This document shows, in pieces, positions 14,384-22,349 of a DNA stretch of 45,025 nucleotides (positions within the stretch are counted from its first letter, which is position 1; every line of letters starts with the position of its first letter). Source of the DNA: DAOTXN01 sp034435435 (GTDB taxonomy: Bacteria; Chloroflexota; Anaerolineae; S140-20); NCBI GenBank assembly GCA_034435435.1, contig DAOTXN010000099.1, forward strand, positions 1 through 45,025, in the 5' to 3' direction. Under the pieces are notes generated by a model, which saw only the letters and a list, made by a program, of their open reading frames with translations, searched no databases and had not been told where the DNA came from. The position numbers were made by a program, and so were the translations under genes.

Positions 14384-15470
14384 CGGGGAAGTGTTGGTTC
14401 GGGTGCGGAATCTAAAGAAATATTTTCCGATCATGGGCGGCCTGATCTGGAGCCGGCAAATCGGCGCAGTCAAGGCGGTGGACGGGGTCACTTTTGACAT
14501 TCGGCGCGGAGAGACGCTGGGGCTGGTAGGCGAGAGCGGCTGCGGTAAATCCACCACCGGACGCGCGATTCTGCGACTGCACGAGCCGACCGGCGGTCAG
14601 GTATTTTTTGAGGACACCGACCTGACCGCGCTGAGCGCCGACGCGCTGCGGGCGTTGCGACCCAAGATGCAGATGATTTTTCAGGACCCGTACGCCTCGC
14701 TCAATCCGCGCCACCCGGTGATCAAGATCGTCGGCGAACCGCTGGTGATCCACCGCGCGGCCAGCGGGCGCGAGCTGCGCGAGCGGGTGGCGGCATTGTT
14801 GGAATTGGTGGGGCTCAAGTCGGTGCACCTGCGGCGCTTTCCGCACGAGTTCTCCGGCGGCCAGGGCCAGCGCATCGGCATCGCCCGCGCGCTGGCGCTC
14901 AACCCCAGTTTCATCGTGTGCGACGAACCGATCTCGGCGCTGGATGTGTCCATTCAGGCCCAGGTGGTCAATTTGCTGGAAGACCTGCAGGAAGAACTGG
15001 GGCTGACCTATCTGTTCATCGCTCACGACTTGAGCATGGTGCGGCACATTTCGCACCGCATCGCGGTGATGTACCTGGGCAAAGTGGTCGAGCTGACCGG
15101 GCGCAGCACGTTATTCAACGACCCGCTCCACCCATACACGCAGGCGTTGCTCTCGGCCGTTCCGGTCCCGGCGCCCAAGCTGGAGCGCGAGCGCCGGCGC
15201 ATCATCCTCGAAGGCGAGGTGCCCAGCCCGGCCCACCCGCCCACGGGATGTGTGTTTCACACGCGCTGCCCGATTGCTCAGGAACAGTGTGTCCAAATCG
15301 AGCCGGAATATCGTGAGGTGCGCCCCGACCATTTTGTGGCCTGCCACCTCGTAGATATTGCGTCGGGGCTGAACGGCAGTAAAATACCGGCCCGGCGCAT
15401 CCCGGTGCGCGAGGCCGGGCCGTTCGACCCGCCTGAAAAATCAGAGTGCGAAGACGATCTGACATCGTGA
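14373..15470 (+). CDS. dppF: Peptide ABC transporter ATPase, DppF type
   Basis: A 365-residue second ATPase of the importer. It begins with the DppF-like lead LVRVRNLKKYFPIMGGL, then Walker A GESGCGKST, Q-loop MIFQDPYASLNPR, signature FSGGQGQRI, Walker B FIVCDEPISALD and H-loop FIAHDLSMV. The C-terminal domain contains CVFHTRCPIAQEQC, as in DppD. ATG at 14373 lies inside the end of dppD, preceded by GGGAGG, so translation is coupled. With DppD it forms the nucleotide-binding heterodimer. No U-tract terminator follows; the repeat element at 15511 is next. Confidence 0.94.
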   Translation: MKSNGEVLVRVRNLKKYFPIMGGLIWSRQIGAVKAVDGVTFDIRRGETLGLVGESGCGKSTTGRAILRLHEPTGGQVFFEDTDLTALSADALRALRPKMQMIFQDPYASLNPRHPVIKIVGEPLVIHRAASGRELRERVAALLELVGLKSVHLRRFPHEFSGGQGQRIGIARALALNPSFIVCDEPISALDVSIQAQVVNLLEDLQEELGLTYLFIAHDLSMVRHISHRIAVMYLGKVVELTGRSTLFNDPLHPYTQALLSAVPVPAPKLERERRRIILEGEVPSPAHPPTGCVFHTRCPIAQEQCVQIEPEYREVRPDHFVACHLVDIASGLNGSKIPARRIPVREAGPFDPPEKSECEDDLTS

Positions 15471-15510
15471 TCGTTCGCGTATCATATAGACTTGAAATCA
15501 ACGGGCGTCC

Positions 15511-15590
15511 GGCTTTAGCCGGGGAATTCTCGCTAAAGCCGGGGAATTCTCGCTAAAGCCGGGGAATTCTCGCTGAAGCGAGACGTCCGG
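15511..15590. repeat. Triple 20-base tandem repeat with flanking hairpins
   Basis: Three head-to-tail copies of CCGGGGAATTCTCGCTAAAG lie at 15519-15538, 15539-15558 and 15559-15578 (last copy with one change, CTGAAG). Before them is CCGGCTTTAGCCGG, a small hairpin, and after them TCTCGCTGAAGCGAGA, another. Flanking GCGTCCGG and CGTCCGGACG are similar. It looks like an intergenic repeat element that has expanded locally. It is too short and lacks unique spacers, so it is not a CRISPR. Confidence 0.85.
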
Positions 15591-15628
15591 ACGTTCAAAC
15601 CAATGCTATTTCAAACAGGAGAAAAACC

Positions 15629-16384
15629 ATGCATATCATTATCCCTCTTTGGTCAGTACCTCGTTCTGTTTCGACAGGCTTTGAGCGCATGATGATGGAG
15701 CGGGGCGATTTTAAGGTCTTTCACGAACCCTTTTCCTACTTTTTCTACGCCAAAGAACACGGGGCGGCGGCCGTGGGCATGAACGTGGACCCCGACCATC
15801 CGCAGGATTTTGACGACATCATGGCGATGATCAAAGCGGCGGCCGAAAAAGAGCCGGTGTTTTTCAAAGACATGGGCTACCACGCTTTCAGCCGGGCCGA
15901 CCGGGCTTTTCTCGGCCAGTTCGTGAACACGTTTATCATCCGCGACCCGGCGCTGACATTGGTTTCACACTACAAGCTGAACCCGGATTTCACGCTGGTG
16001 GAGGCCGGATACATCGAGCTGTACAAGATTTTCAAGCTGGTCGAGGAGATGACGGGACGGGTCCCGGCGGTCGTAGACGGCGAGGACTTGATAGAAGACC
16101 CTTTTGGAGTAGTCAAGGGCTATTGTGAGGCAGTGGGTATCCCCTTTATGCCCGAAGCCCTGGGTTGGGCCGGGGTCTTTCCGCCAGAGTGGAAGTCGTG
16201 GGAAGCGTGGCACCTGGATGCCGCCAGGAGCACCGGTTTCATCCAGGACATGGAAACCTTCGATTTCAGCGTGCGCGACGTCCCCCGCCTGTCCGAGATG
16301 TACGAGTTGTGTTGGCCTTTTTACGCGGCCCTATACCGGCATCGCATCCGGGGGCAGGCCCGGCAAGAACGACGAAAATTATGA
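15629..16384 (+). CDS. Sulfotransferase-like P-loop protein
   Basis: A 251-residue soluble protein. The N-terminal LWSVPRSVSTGFERMM is the PAPS 5'-phosphate loop of the sulfotransferase family, and FHEPFSYFFY follows as expected. FIIRDPALTLVSHYKL resembles the second phosphate-binding element (RDPxxxxxSHY). Such proteins move a sulfate group from PAPS to an acceptor, though many bacterial relatives have no known substrate. The ATG has AGGAGA 6 bases upstream. The stop overlaps the start of the kinase gene (ATGATGA), so the two are co-translated. The acceptor might be a sugar or small alcohol handled by the neighbours, which is a guess. Confidence 0.8.
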   Translation: MHIIIPLWSVPRSVSTGFERMMMERGDFKVFHEPFSYFFYAKEHGAAAVGMNVDPDHPQDFDDIMAMIKAAAEKEPVFFKDMGYHAFSRADRAFLGQFVNTFIIRDPALTLVSHYKLNPDFTLVEAGYIELYKIFKLVEEMTGRVPAVVDGEDLIEDPFGVVKGYCEAVGIPFMPEALGWAGVFPPEWKSWEAWHLDAARSTGFIQDMETFDFSVRDVPRLSEMYELCWPFYAALYRHRIRGQARQERRKL

Positions 16385-17541
16385 TGGAAACGACGCTGCG
16401 CTCGGAATTGAGCGAGGTGATCGGGCATTATGACGTTGGCGACCTGCTCGATTATGCGCGCAATGACTTGGGATACGTGAACACCAGTTATGCCGTCGAA
16501 ACGGTCGCCGCTGGCGACCGGCGGCGCTACTTTTTACGCCAGTATAAACGCGGGATCAAAAAACAAGAGCTGGAGTTTGAACATTCGGTGATCGCTCATC
16601 TGGTCGAGCAGAATTTCAAGCTGGCAGCCAGGGTGATCGAAACTCGCGAGGGCGCGACTTTTGTGGAAAGGAAAGCCGATCAGGGGAGCATTTTCTATGC
16701 CCTGTTCGACTTTTTGGCGGGCGAGGACCGCTACACCTGGGTCAACCCGGTCTGTAGCGACCAGGAAATAGCCAACGCGGCCACAGTCCTGGCCCAATTC
16801 CACGCTGCCGTTTTCGGCTTTCATCCCAGCGGGAAACGGGACGAGCCGGGGATCGTCGAGCTCTTGCCGATCATCGCAGAGAACGTCACCCGCTGCGCCG
16901 GGCAGTCCAAAAACACGCCGTTTGATGCTTATTTTGTCAAAAACCTCGACCCGATTCTGGAAAACATCGCTCACACCCGGCGCGCCCTGCCTGGGCCGCA
17001 AGACCCGGCCCTGGTCCAGTTGGTGATTCACTGCGATTATCACCCCGGCAACCTCAAATTTCAGGGCCAGGAGGTCACGGGGCTATTCGATTTCGATTGG
17101 TCCAAGATCGACGCCCGTTGCTTCGACGTGGCGCTGGCCCTGCTCTACTTTTTTGCCGCCTGGGAGGGTAAGCGAGACGGCGCTTTTGACTTGCCCGGCG
17201 TGGGCATCTTTTTGCGCGCCTACCAGAACGCTCTGGCGGGCGTTCCTGGAGTGGGGGCTTTGAATGAAACCGAGCAAAGCTATCTCCCCGCCATGATGGC
17301 CGCCAGCAACCTGTACGTCTTGAGCTGGACGCTGGTAGATTTTTACAGCAAGGACGTTTCCCCAGACGAGTACCTGGTTTATCTGCGGCATGGCGTGCGC
17401 ACCCTGCGCTGGCTGGCGGACCGTAATAACTGGGAGCGGCTCAAGGAAACCATAAACTCGGCCAGCGCGCCGCAAAAATCCGGGGGAGGAACGGCCCAGT
17501 GTACGAATTGCGCCAAAACATCGCCACCCAAGAGTGGGTGA
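16381..17541 (+). CDS. APH-fold small-molecule kinase
   Basis: A 386-residue protein of the aminoglycoside phosphotransferase/homoserine kinase II superfamily. The catalytic loop is H217-x-D219-x4-N224 (HCDYHPGN) and the metal-binding DFDW follows at about 238. The N-terminal lobe has GYVNTSYAVET and RRYFLRQYKRG, typical of the sugar and homoserine kinases of this fold. The start is ATG 16381 within the sulfotransferase stop. Its 3' end overlaps galT by 43 bases. In bifidobacteria an APH-fold kinase (NahK) makes a hexosamine-1-phosphate for a GalT-like enzyme, so a sugar-1-kinase role here is attractive. Homoserine or another alcohol is equally possible from sequence alone. Confidence 0.8.
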   Translation: MMETTLRSELSEVIGHYDVGDLLDYARNDLGYVNTSYAVETVAAGDRRRYFLRQYKRGIKKQELEFEHSVIAHLVEQNFKLAARVIETREGATFVERKADQGSIFYALFDFLAGEDRYTWVNPVCSDQEIANAATVLAQFHAAVFGFHPSGKRDEPGIVELLPIIAENVTRCAGQSKNTPFDAYFVKNLDPILENIAHTRRALPGPQDPALVQLVIHCDYHPGNLKFQGQEVTGLFDFDWSKIDARCFDVALALLYFFAAWEGKRDGAFDLPGVGIFLRAYQNALAGVPGVGALNETEQSYLPAMMAASNLYVLSWTLVDFYSKDVSPDEYLVYLRHGVRTLRWLADRNNWERLKETINSASAPQKSGGGTAQCTNCAKTSPPKSG

Positions 17542-18500
17542 TCATTGCCCCGGCCCGCGCCGGACGGCCCCAGGAGCTGGCCCCACCCGACCGTCCCTTG
17601 ACCAGCGAGCGAGCGGCCTGGGAAGCCGCCTGCCCCTTCTGTCCGGGCAATGAGGAGCCAGAGCTAGAGCTGGCGCGGACACCGGCCGATGGAGCGTGGC
17701 TGGTGCGCGTCCTGCAAAACAAATATCCGGCCTTGCAACCCGAGGGAGAGCGGGTCAGTCTCCTGGATGGCATCCACCGGCGGGTTTCAGGCGTGGGGCG
17801 TCACGAAGTGCTGATCGAGTCGCCGCGCCACAACACCTGTCTGGCGCTGGAACCCGCCGAGCAGGTCACGCGCATTCTGTGGGCTTTGCGACACCGCGGG
17901 CGCGTGATCGGCGCGGACCCGCGCGTAGAACATATCACCTATTTTGAGAATCACGGTCTCCGCGCGGGCACGACCCTGGCCCACCCGCACACCCAAATCA
18001 TGGGCTTGCCGGTTGTGCCGCGCGACATTTACACTCGCATTCAAGAGGCCCGGCGTTACTTTGAAGACACGGGCGGCTGTGTCTATTGCCAGATGTGGGC
18101 CGACGCCGTGCAGGATGGCCGACGTCTGGTGGTGGAGAGTGAACAGTTTGTCGCTTTTGTGCCTTACGCGGCCTGCTCTCCCTTTCATTTGTGGATTCTC
18201 CCCCGCCGCCACGAGCCGAGCTTCCTGAACGCCACGGAACACGAGTTGTCCGATCTGGGGCATGTATTGCGCCAGGTGTTGCGCAAGCTCTACGTGGGGC
18301 TGCACGATCCCGACTACAATACCATCGTTCGTTCAGCCCCCATCCGCGCTGGCGGAGAAGAGTATTTGCACTGGTACGTGGCCATCGTTCCGCGCGTCTC
18401 TCTCTCCACCGGGTTTGAGCTGGGCAGTGGGGTGTTTGTCAACACGGCCCTGCCGGAGGACAGCGCGGCCTTTTTGCGCTCTGTTCGCCCGGATGCGTGA
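17499..18500 (+). CDS. galT: Galactose-1-phosphate uridylyltransferase
   Basis: A 333-residue GalT of the HIT superfamily, which exchanges galactose-1-phosphate and glucose-1-phosphate on UDP (Leloir pathway). The active site is H162-P-H164-T-Q166; the second histidine is the one uridylylated in the family. The N-terminal metal-site CPFCPGNEEPE and the second site GGCVYC are present. The start is GTG 17499 with GGGGGAGGA upstream, inside the 3' end of the kinase gene. Threonine in HPHTQ instead of the usual glycine (HPHGQ) points to a variant that might use other hexose-1-phosphates. No galE or galK is seen in the window. Confidence 0.87.
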   Translation: MYELRQNIATQEWVIIAPARAGRPQELAPPDRPLTSERAAWEAACPFCPGNEEPELELARTPADGAWLVRVLQNKYPALQPEGERVSLLDGIHRRVSGVGRHEVLIESPRHNTCLALEPAEQVTRILWALRHRGRVIGADPRVEHITYFENHGLRAGTTLAHPHTQIMGLPVVPRDIYTRIQEARRYFEDTGGCVYCQMWADAVQDGRRLVVESEQFVAFVPYAACSPFHLWILPRRHEPSFLNATEHELSDLGHVLRQVLRKLYVGLHDPDYNTIVRSAPIRAGGEEYLHWYVAIVPRVSLSTGFELGSGVFVNTALPEDSAAFLRSVRPDA

Positions 18501-18527
18501 GGCCGCTGATGTCAAAGCAGGAGGACC

Positions 18528-19451
18528 ATGAGACACAGAATCGGTGCTTGGATCGCACGTTCTGAGTGGCGCTCGGCGCTGTGGTCGGGTGTGTCGCTGA
18601 CCGCCGGCGCGCTGATACTGGCCGTCAACCTGAATCTCTTTATGGCCCCGGCCAACATCGCCCCCGGCGGCGTGTCGGGCACGTCGATCATTATCCACGA
18701 ATTCACCGGCTGGCCCATTGGCACAATGATGCTGGCGCTCAACGTGCCCTTGCTGGCGCTGGGATTTCGCCACCTGGGTCGTTTCCGCTTTTTGGGCCGC
18801 ACGCTCTACGTGGTGATCCTCTACAGCGTCGGCGTGGACCTGCTGGCTCCCTGGCTGCCCACAGAAGGCATCACCGACGACTTGATGCTCAACGCCCTAT
18901 ACGCGGGCGTGGTGGGCGGCATTGGCACCGGGCTGGTGTATCGCGGGCGCGGCACGTCGGGAGGCACAGGCATTGTGGGACGCGTCCTGCAACTGCGCAC
19001 AGGCATCCCTATCAGCCAGATTTACATGCTCACCGACGGGGGAGTGGTGTTTGTCGCGGGGATGGTCTTTGGCTGGGACCGGGCGCTGTACGCGCTGGCG
19101 ACGCTGTTTACATGGGGCATCGCGGCCGACATGGTGTTGGAAGGCCCCAGCGTGGTGCGCACGGTCTTTATCGTCACCGACCGACCGGAGGTAGTGACCC
19201 AAACCGTCTTTGACCAGCTGGGGCTGGGGTTGACGGCCTGGCCGGCGCGGGGCATGTTCACCCACGAGGAACACACGGTGCTGTTCTGCACCCTCAGCCG
19301 GCCCGACGTGAACGTGCTGCGGGCGCTGATCCTCAAGACCGATCCCGATGCGTTCATCGTCATCGGGCACGGACATCAGGCCACCGGCGGGGTGTACCGA
19401 CGCACCATGCAGCGCGAGAGACGGCCGCCGACAAGCACCCCATCTGCTTGA
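18528..19451 (+). CDS. YitT family membrane protein with DUF2179 domain
   Basis: A 307-residue protein. About five or six helices occupy the first 210 residues, including the family stretch NLFMAPANIAPGGVSGTSI and a second glycine-rich loop GRGTSGGTGIVGR. A soluble C-terminal DUF2179 domain follows, with LTAWPARGMFTHEEHTVLFC and a closing DPDAFIVIGHG. The function of YitT proteins is unsettled; transport has been suggested. It begins 27 bases after galT with AGGAGG upstream and may belong to that operon. The promoter of the next toxin-antitoxin pair overlaps its last codons. Confidence 0.9.
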   Translation: MRHRIGAWIARSEWRSALWSGVSLTAGALILAVNLNLFMAPANIAPGGVSGTSIIIHEFTGWPIGTMMLALNVPLLALGFRHLGRFRFLGRTLYVVILYSVGVDLLAPWLPTEGITDDLMLNALYAGVVGGIGTGLVYRGRGTSGGTGIVGRVLQLRTGIPISQIYMLTDGGVVFVAGMVFGWDRALYALATLFTWGIAADMVLEGPSVVRTVFIVTDRPEVVTQTVFDQLGLGLTAWPARGMFTHEEHTVLFCTLSRPDVNVLRALILKTDPDAFIVIGHGHQATGGVYRRTMQRERRPPTSTPSA

Positions 19452-19476
19452 CAGTCATCCGTGTTTCTGCTAGACT
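19448..19476 (+). promoter_or_regulatory. Promoter of the AbrB/PIN pair
   Basis: TTGACA (19448-19453), 17 bases, TAGACT (19471-19476), with TGC directly before the -10 box. The -35 box overlaps the stop codon of the YitT gene, so the pair is independently transcribed. Confidence 0.78.
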
Positions 19477-19511
19477 GAGGATCAGAATCACAGAATGTCA
19501 GGAGGTATGTC

Positions 19512-19787
19512 GTGTCTGAAACGCTGATGCTCACGCTGGCTCAACGGGGGGGCGTCACGCTGCCCAAGTCGTTGCGCGAGAGATACAAGCTCCAGACTGG
19601 CGACGGGCTGACCCTATTAGATCTTGGGGGTGTGTTCGTCCTCAGTCTGCGCCGTTCCGAGGTAGACGCCCTTGCAGACCGGTTGGCGCAGACGCTCATC
19701 GAGAAGGGCGAATCGTTAGAATCTATGTTGCAGGCCCTGCGCGAGGAACGGGAGCGATATGCCGGACAAAATTCGGGTGTTTCTTGA
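19512..19787 (+). CDS. AbrB/SpoVT-type antitoxin
   Basis: A 91-residue protein with an N-terminal swapped-hairpin AbrB domain (TLAQRGGVTLPKSLRERYKLQTGDGLTLLDL in two pieces; the VTLPKSLR core is diagnostic) and a helical C-terminal tail that should wrap the toxin. It is expected to bind its own promoter and neutralise the PIN protein that follows. The start is GTG 19512 with GGAGG at 19501-19505. Its 3' end overlaps the PIN gene by 29 bases, the usual VapBC arrangement. Confidence 0.87.
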   Translation: MSETLMLTLAQRGGVTLPKSLRERYKLQTGDGLTLLDLGGVFVLSLRRSEVDALADRLAQTLIEKGESLESMLQALREERERYAGQNSGVS

Positions 19788-20214
19788 CACCAGCGCATTG
19801 TTTGCCGGCATCTGGTCCAGCGCGGGGGGCGGCCGTATGCTGCTCAAGTTGGGTGAGGCAGGTGCGATCCAACTGCTGGTCAGCCCACAGGTGATCACGG
19901 AGATCGAAGGGGTGCTACGTCGCAAAGCGCCTGAGATGTTGGGGCTGATGGCTATAGTGTTAGATCAAAGCGATGTCGAGGTGGTCGCCGCACCACCGCC
20001 GGAGGCTATGCAAGAACATCTTGTGTCGGTTGGTCACTTGGGTGATGCACAAATATGGGCTGCGGTCGGATTGGTGCAGCCCGATTATTTTGTGACCCTC
20101 GATCGCAAGCATTTTCTTGATAATCCGGCTTTGAGGTCAAGTGTCGCGTTTCCCGTCGGCACGCCCGGTGATTTCTTGATCTGGTATCGAGCTCAGTTAT
20201 CTGCCAAGATGTAG
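19759..20214 (+). CDS. PIN-domain toxin
   Basis: A 151-residue PIN-domain protein, probably an RNase. Acidic residues are in place: D10 in FLDTSALFAG, E in ITEIEGVL, D in GDAQIWAAV and D in VTLDRKHF. It resembles the COG1569 group of toxin components rather than classic short VapC. The ATG at 19759 overlaps the antitoxin gene. The RNA target cannot be predicted. Confidence 0.87.
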   Translation: MPDKIRVFLDTSALFAGIWSSAGGGRMLLKLGEAGAIQLLVSPQVITEIEGVLRRKAPEMLGLMAIVLDQSDVEVVAAPPPEAMQEHLVSVGHLGDAQIWAAVGLVQPDYFVTLDRKHFLDNPALRSSVAFPVGTPGDFLIWYRAQLSAKM

Positions 20215-20306
20215 CATCATCTCACGGTATCGGGAAAAACGTGACAGACATCATTGCGATTGACCGGCCAAGGGTCTCCGGACCGAGACAAGATGGCTTG
20301 AAGCAT

Positions 20307-20335
20307 AGAGCGCCCGCACAGATTGCGGGCGCTCT
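20307..20335. terminator. Bidirectional hairpin between the PIN and permease genes
   Basis: AGAGCGCCCGC and GCGGGCGCTCT form a perfect 11-bp GC-rich stem around a 7-base loop, 20 bases from the permease stop and 92 from the PIN stop. Neither strand has a U-tract. It lies between convergent genes, so a terminator or 3' stabiliser role for both is likely. Confidence 0.6.
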
Positions 20336-20354
20336 GTGTGTGAGCACGCTTGGG

Positions 20355-22211
20355 CTACTCGACCGGAATTTCCTGATACACCTTGCCGATGTCGATGCCC
20401 TGGCGGCGGCGGTAGGCGTTAAAGCCGTAAAAGATGCCCGCAGCCAGCGCATAGTTGGCAAACATGAACACCATCGAGCTGGCGTTCTGCCAACCGATGC
20501 CATACAGCACATCGGGATCCCAGAGCCATTCGACCAGCAACCAGTCGAGGAAGAACAAAAAGATCAACCCGGCCGTGACAATCAACGGGAACTGCCCCTC
20601 ATCCATCAGCTTTTTGCCCACATAGTAGATCAGCCATAGCAGCACGACCACGTTGATCAGGGTGAAAATCCAGGTTCCGATCAGCGAGATCCACTGCAAA
20701 GCGTCTTCAGGCAGGTCCAGCGCATCGACGCCGTAGCGCACCGACGTGACGATGAGGTACAGTGATCCGGCGGCAAACAGAGCCATCACGATCCAACTCA
20801 ACCAGTTGGGCGCTTTCATCCTGGCGATGGGCGAGCCGTCGAACACGTCCTTGAGCTTCCACGGCAGCAGAATGGCCGCCGCCGTGGAACCCAGGAAGGT
20901 CACGGCAATGACCAGCGTGGCATCCAGCGCCAGGGTCTGAAAGTCGAAAATGTCGTAGGCGTAGAGGATCGAGATGACGATGGACGGGATGGCCATGAGC
21001 AGCAGCGCGTTGATGGGCGTGCGCGTGCGCGGCTCTATCTTAGACACCCACTCGGGCAGCATGCGGTCAAAGGCGGCGGCAAAGATCACGCGGGTGGAGC
21101 TGAGAAACACCGTGCCCGACCAGCCGAACCACCACAGGCTCATGAGCAGGATGACCACAAACTGCACGACCCGGCTGGTGCTCATAAAGGCTGCAAACAG
21201 GGCCGGGTAGGGCCAGAAGGGCAGCGGGGGCGCTTCTTCGGTGTAGCCCCAGGTATAGTTCCAAAAGGCGCCGTTGGCCCGGTTATAAAAATCCCAGCCC
21301 AGCGACTTGTTGATCAGCGCAAAGAAAACCAGCGCCAGCCCTGCCGTGACGATGATGGCGGCGGCCATGCCCCAAAAGTTGCGCTTGAAATCGCTGGCCC
21401 CGCGCACCTCGCCGTAGAGGGTGGAACCCCAGTTGGGCCACAGGTTGAAAAAGACGACCATGGGAATCAGCGCCAGGCTGGCCCCCACCGCCAGGTTGCC
21501 CCACGGGGCGGCCACAGTCCCCGCCATATCCGGCGATCCGGCTTCCATCGTCGCCGCGTACAAATCGGTCTCCTCTGCGCCGAACATATCAGGGGCGATA
21601 GAGTTGAGATTGTCGGTGAAGGTGGCTTTGCTGCCAAAGAGCAGCAAGGCGAACACCAGCGCCAATCCGACCATCCCGCCCCAAAAGCAGAACTTTTGAA
21701 TGCGGGCGTAGGTCTTCATCCCCAAAGCGATGTAAATGAAAACGACGACGCATACCGCCAGCGAGCCGACCAGCAAGCCGGAGGATTGTTCGGTGAACCA
21801 CAGCGCGGCGTCTTGCAGGCCCAGGATGCCCAAAATGGGGGTAAAGAACTCATAGTTGAGCATCTGGCCATAGAGAGGCACCCACAACCACAGAATGAAC
21901 CACCAGCCGGTCACGGCCAGGATGAACCCCACCGCGCGCCCCAAAATGCGGCTCTGCCACACGTAATCGCCGCCGGCGCGGGGCATGGCCGAGATCAGGC
22001 TGGCATAGACGATCACCTCGAAAATGGTAAACACGCCGCCAATGACCACGGCCGTGGCGAGGTGACCTTCAAAATAGTAGCAGTAGGAAAAGATGTACAG
22101 ACCGAGCGTGATGAGATTGATGGAAAACGTGGCGTACACAAAAGCGTCAAACACCGACCAGGAACGCACCAGGCCACTCGCTTTGCGCACAAAAAGAGTG
22201 ACTTCGCTCAT
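20355..22211 (-). CDS. APC-superfamily amino-acid permease
   Basis: A 618-residue polytopic membrane protein with about 12-14 hydrophobic helices. The N-terminal half has MPRAGGDYVWQSRILG, the hallmark of the APC amino acid/polyamine/organocation family (helix 2 to 3), and SALGFMLA-like helices follow. The substrate is not readable; other members move amino acids or amines. The ATG at 22211 has AAAGGAGG upstream. It is the last gene of a unit starting with a metallophosphoesterase; a small ORF between the two overlaps its start codon. The promoter at 23461-23489 and its operator-like site should govern it. Confidence 0.9.
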   Translation of the reverse strand: MSEVTLFVRKASGLVRSWSVFDAFVYATFSINLITLGLYIFSYCYYFEGHLATAVVIGGVFTIFEVIVYASLISAMPRAGGDYVWQSRILGRAVGFILAVTGWWFILWLWVPLYGQMLNYEFFTPILGILGLQDAALWFTEQSSGLLVGSLAVCVVVFIYIALGMKTYARIQKFCFWGGMVGLALVFALLLFGSKATFTDNLNSIAPDMFGAEETDLYAATMEAGSPDMAGTVAAPWGNLAVGASLALIPMVVFFNLWPNWGSTLYGEVRGASDFKRNFWGMAAAIIVTAGLALVFFALINKSLGWDFYNRANGAFWNYTWGYTEEAPPLPFWPYPALFAAFMSTSRVVQFVVILLMSLWWFGWSGTVFLSSTRVIFAAAFDRMLPEWVSKIEPRTRTPINALLLMAIPSIVISILYAYDIFDFQTLALDATLVIAVTFLGSTAAAILLPWKLKDVFDGSPIARMKAPNWLSWIVMALFAAGSLYLIVTSVRYGVDALDLPEDALQWISLIGTWIFTLINVVVLLWLIYYVGKKLMDEGQFPLIVTAGLIFLFFLDWLLVEWLWDPDVLYGIGWQNASSMVFMFANYALAAGIFYGFNAYRRRQGIDIGKVYQEIPVE

Positions 22212-22282
22212 TTGGACCTCCTTTGCTCACAAGAGACTGAAAAGAGAATCAACCCCAGCTCTCGGCGAAACGAGAGCGACAT
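22208..22282 (-). CDS. Possible 24-residue ORF coupled to the permease gene
   Basis: An ATG at 22282, preceded by GAAGGAG, opens a 24-codon frame whose TGA overlaps the permease ATG (ATGA). An in-frame GTG 11 codons upstream, after AAAGGAAAGG, would give 35 residues. The product begins MSLSFRREL, has a short hydrophobic centre (GLILFSV) and a basic end. The permease ribosome site lies inside it, so translating ribosomes would affect permease start. No relative is recognised; it may be a leader peptide or chance. Confidence 0.35.
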   Translation of the reverse strand: MSLSFRRELGLILFSVSCEQRRSK

Positions 22283-22349
22283 CTCTATCACACTCCTTCG
22301 CTGCGTAACACTCACCTCCTTTCCTTTGGCGGTTCCGATAGACGCCGCT

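Noticed and set aside
15519..15578. CRISPR-like tandem repeats
   Set aside because: The 20-base units are head to tail without spacers and no cas genes are near, so it is a tandem repeat, not a CRISPR array.
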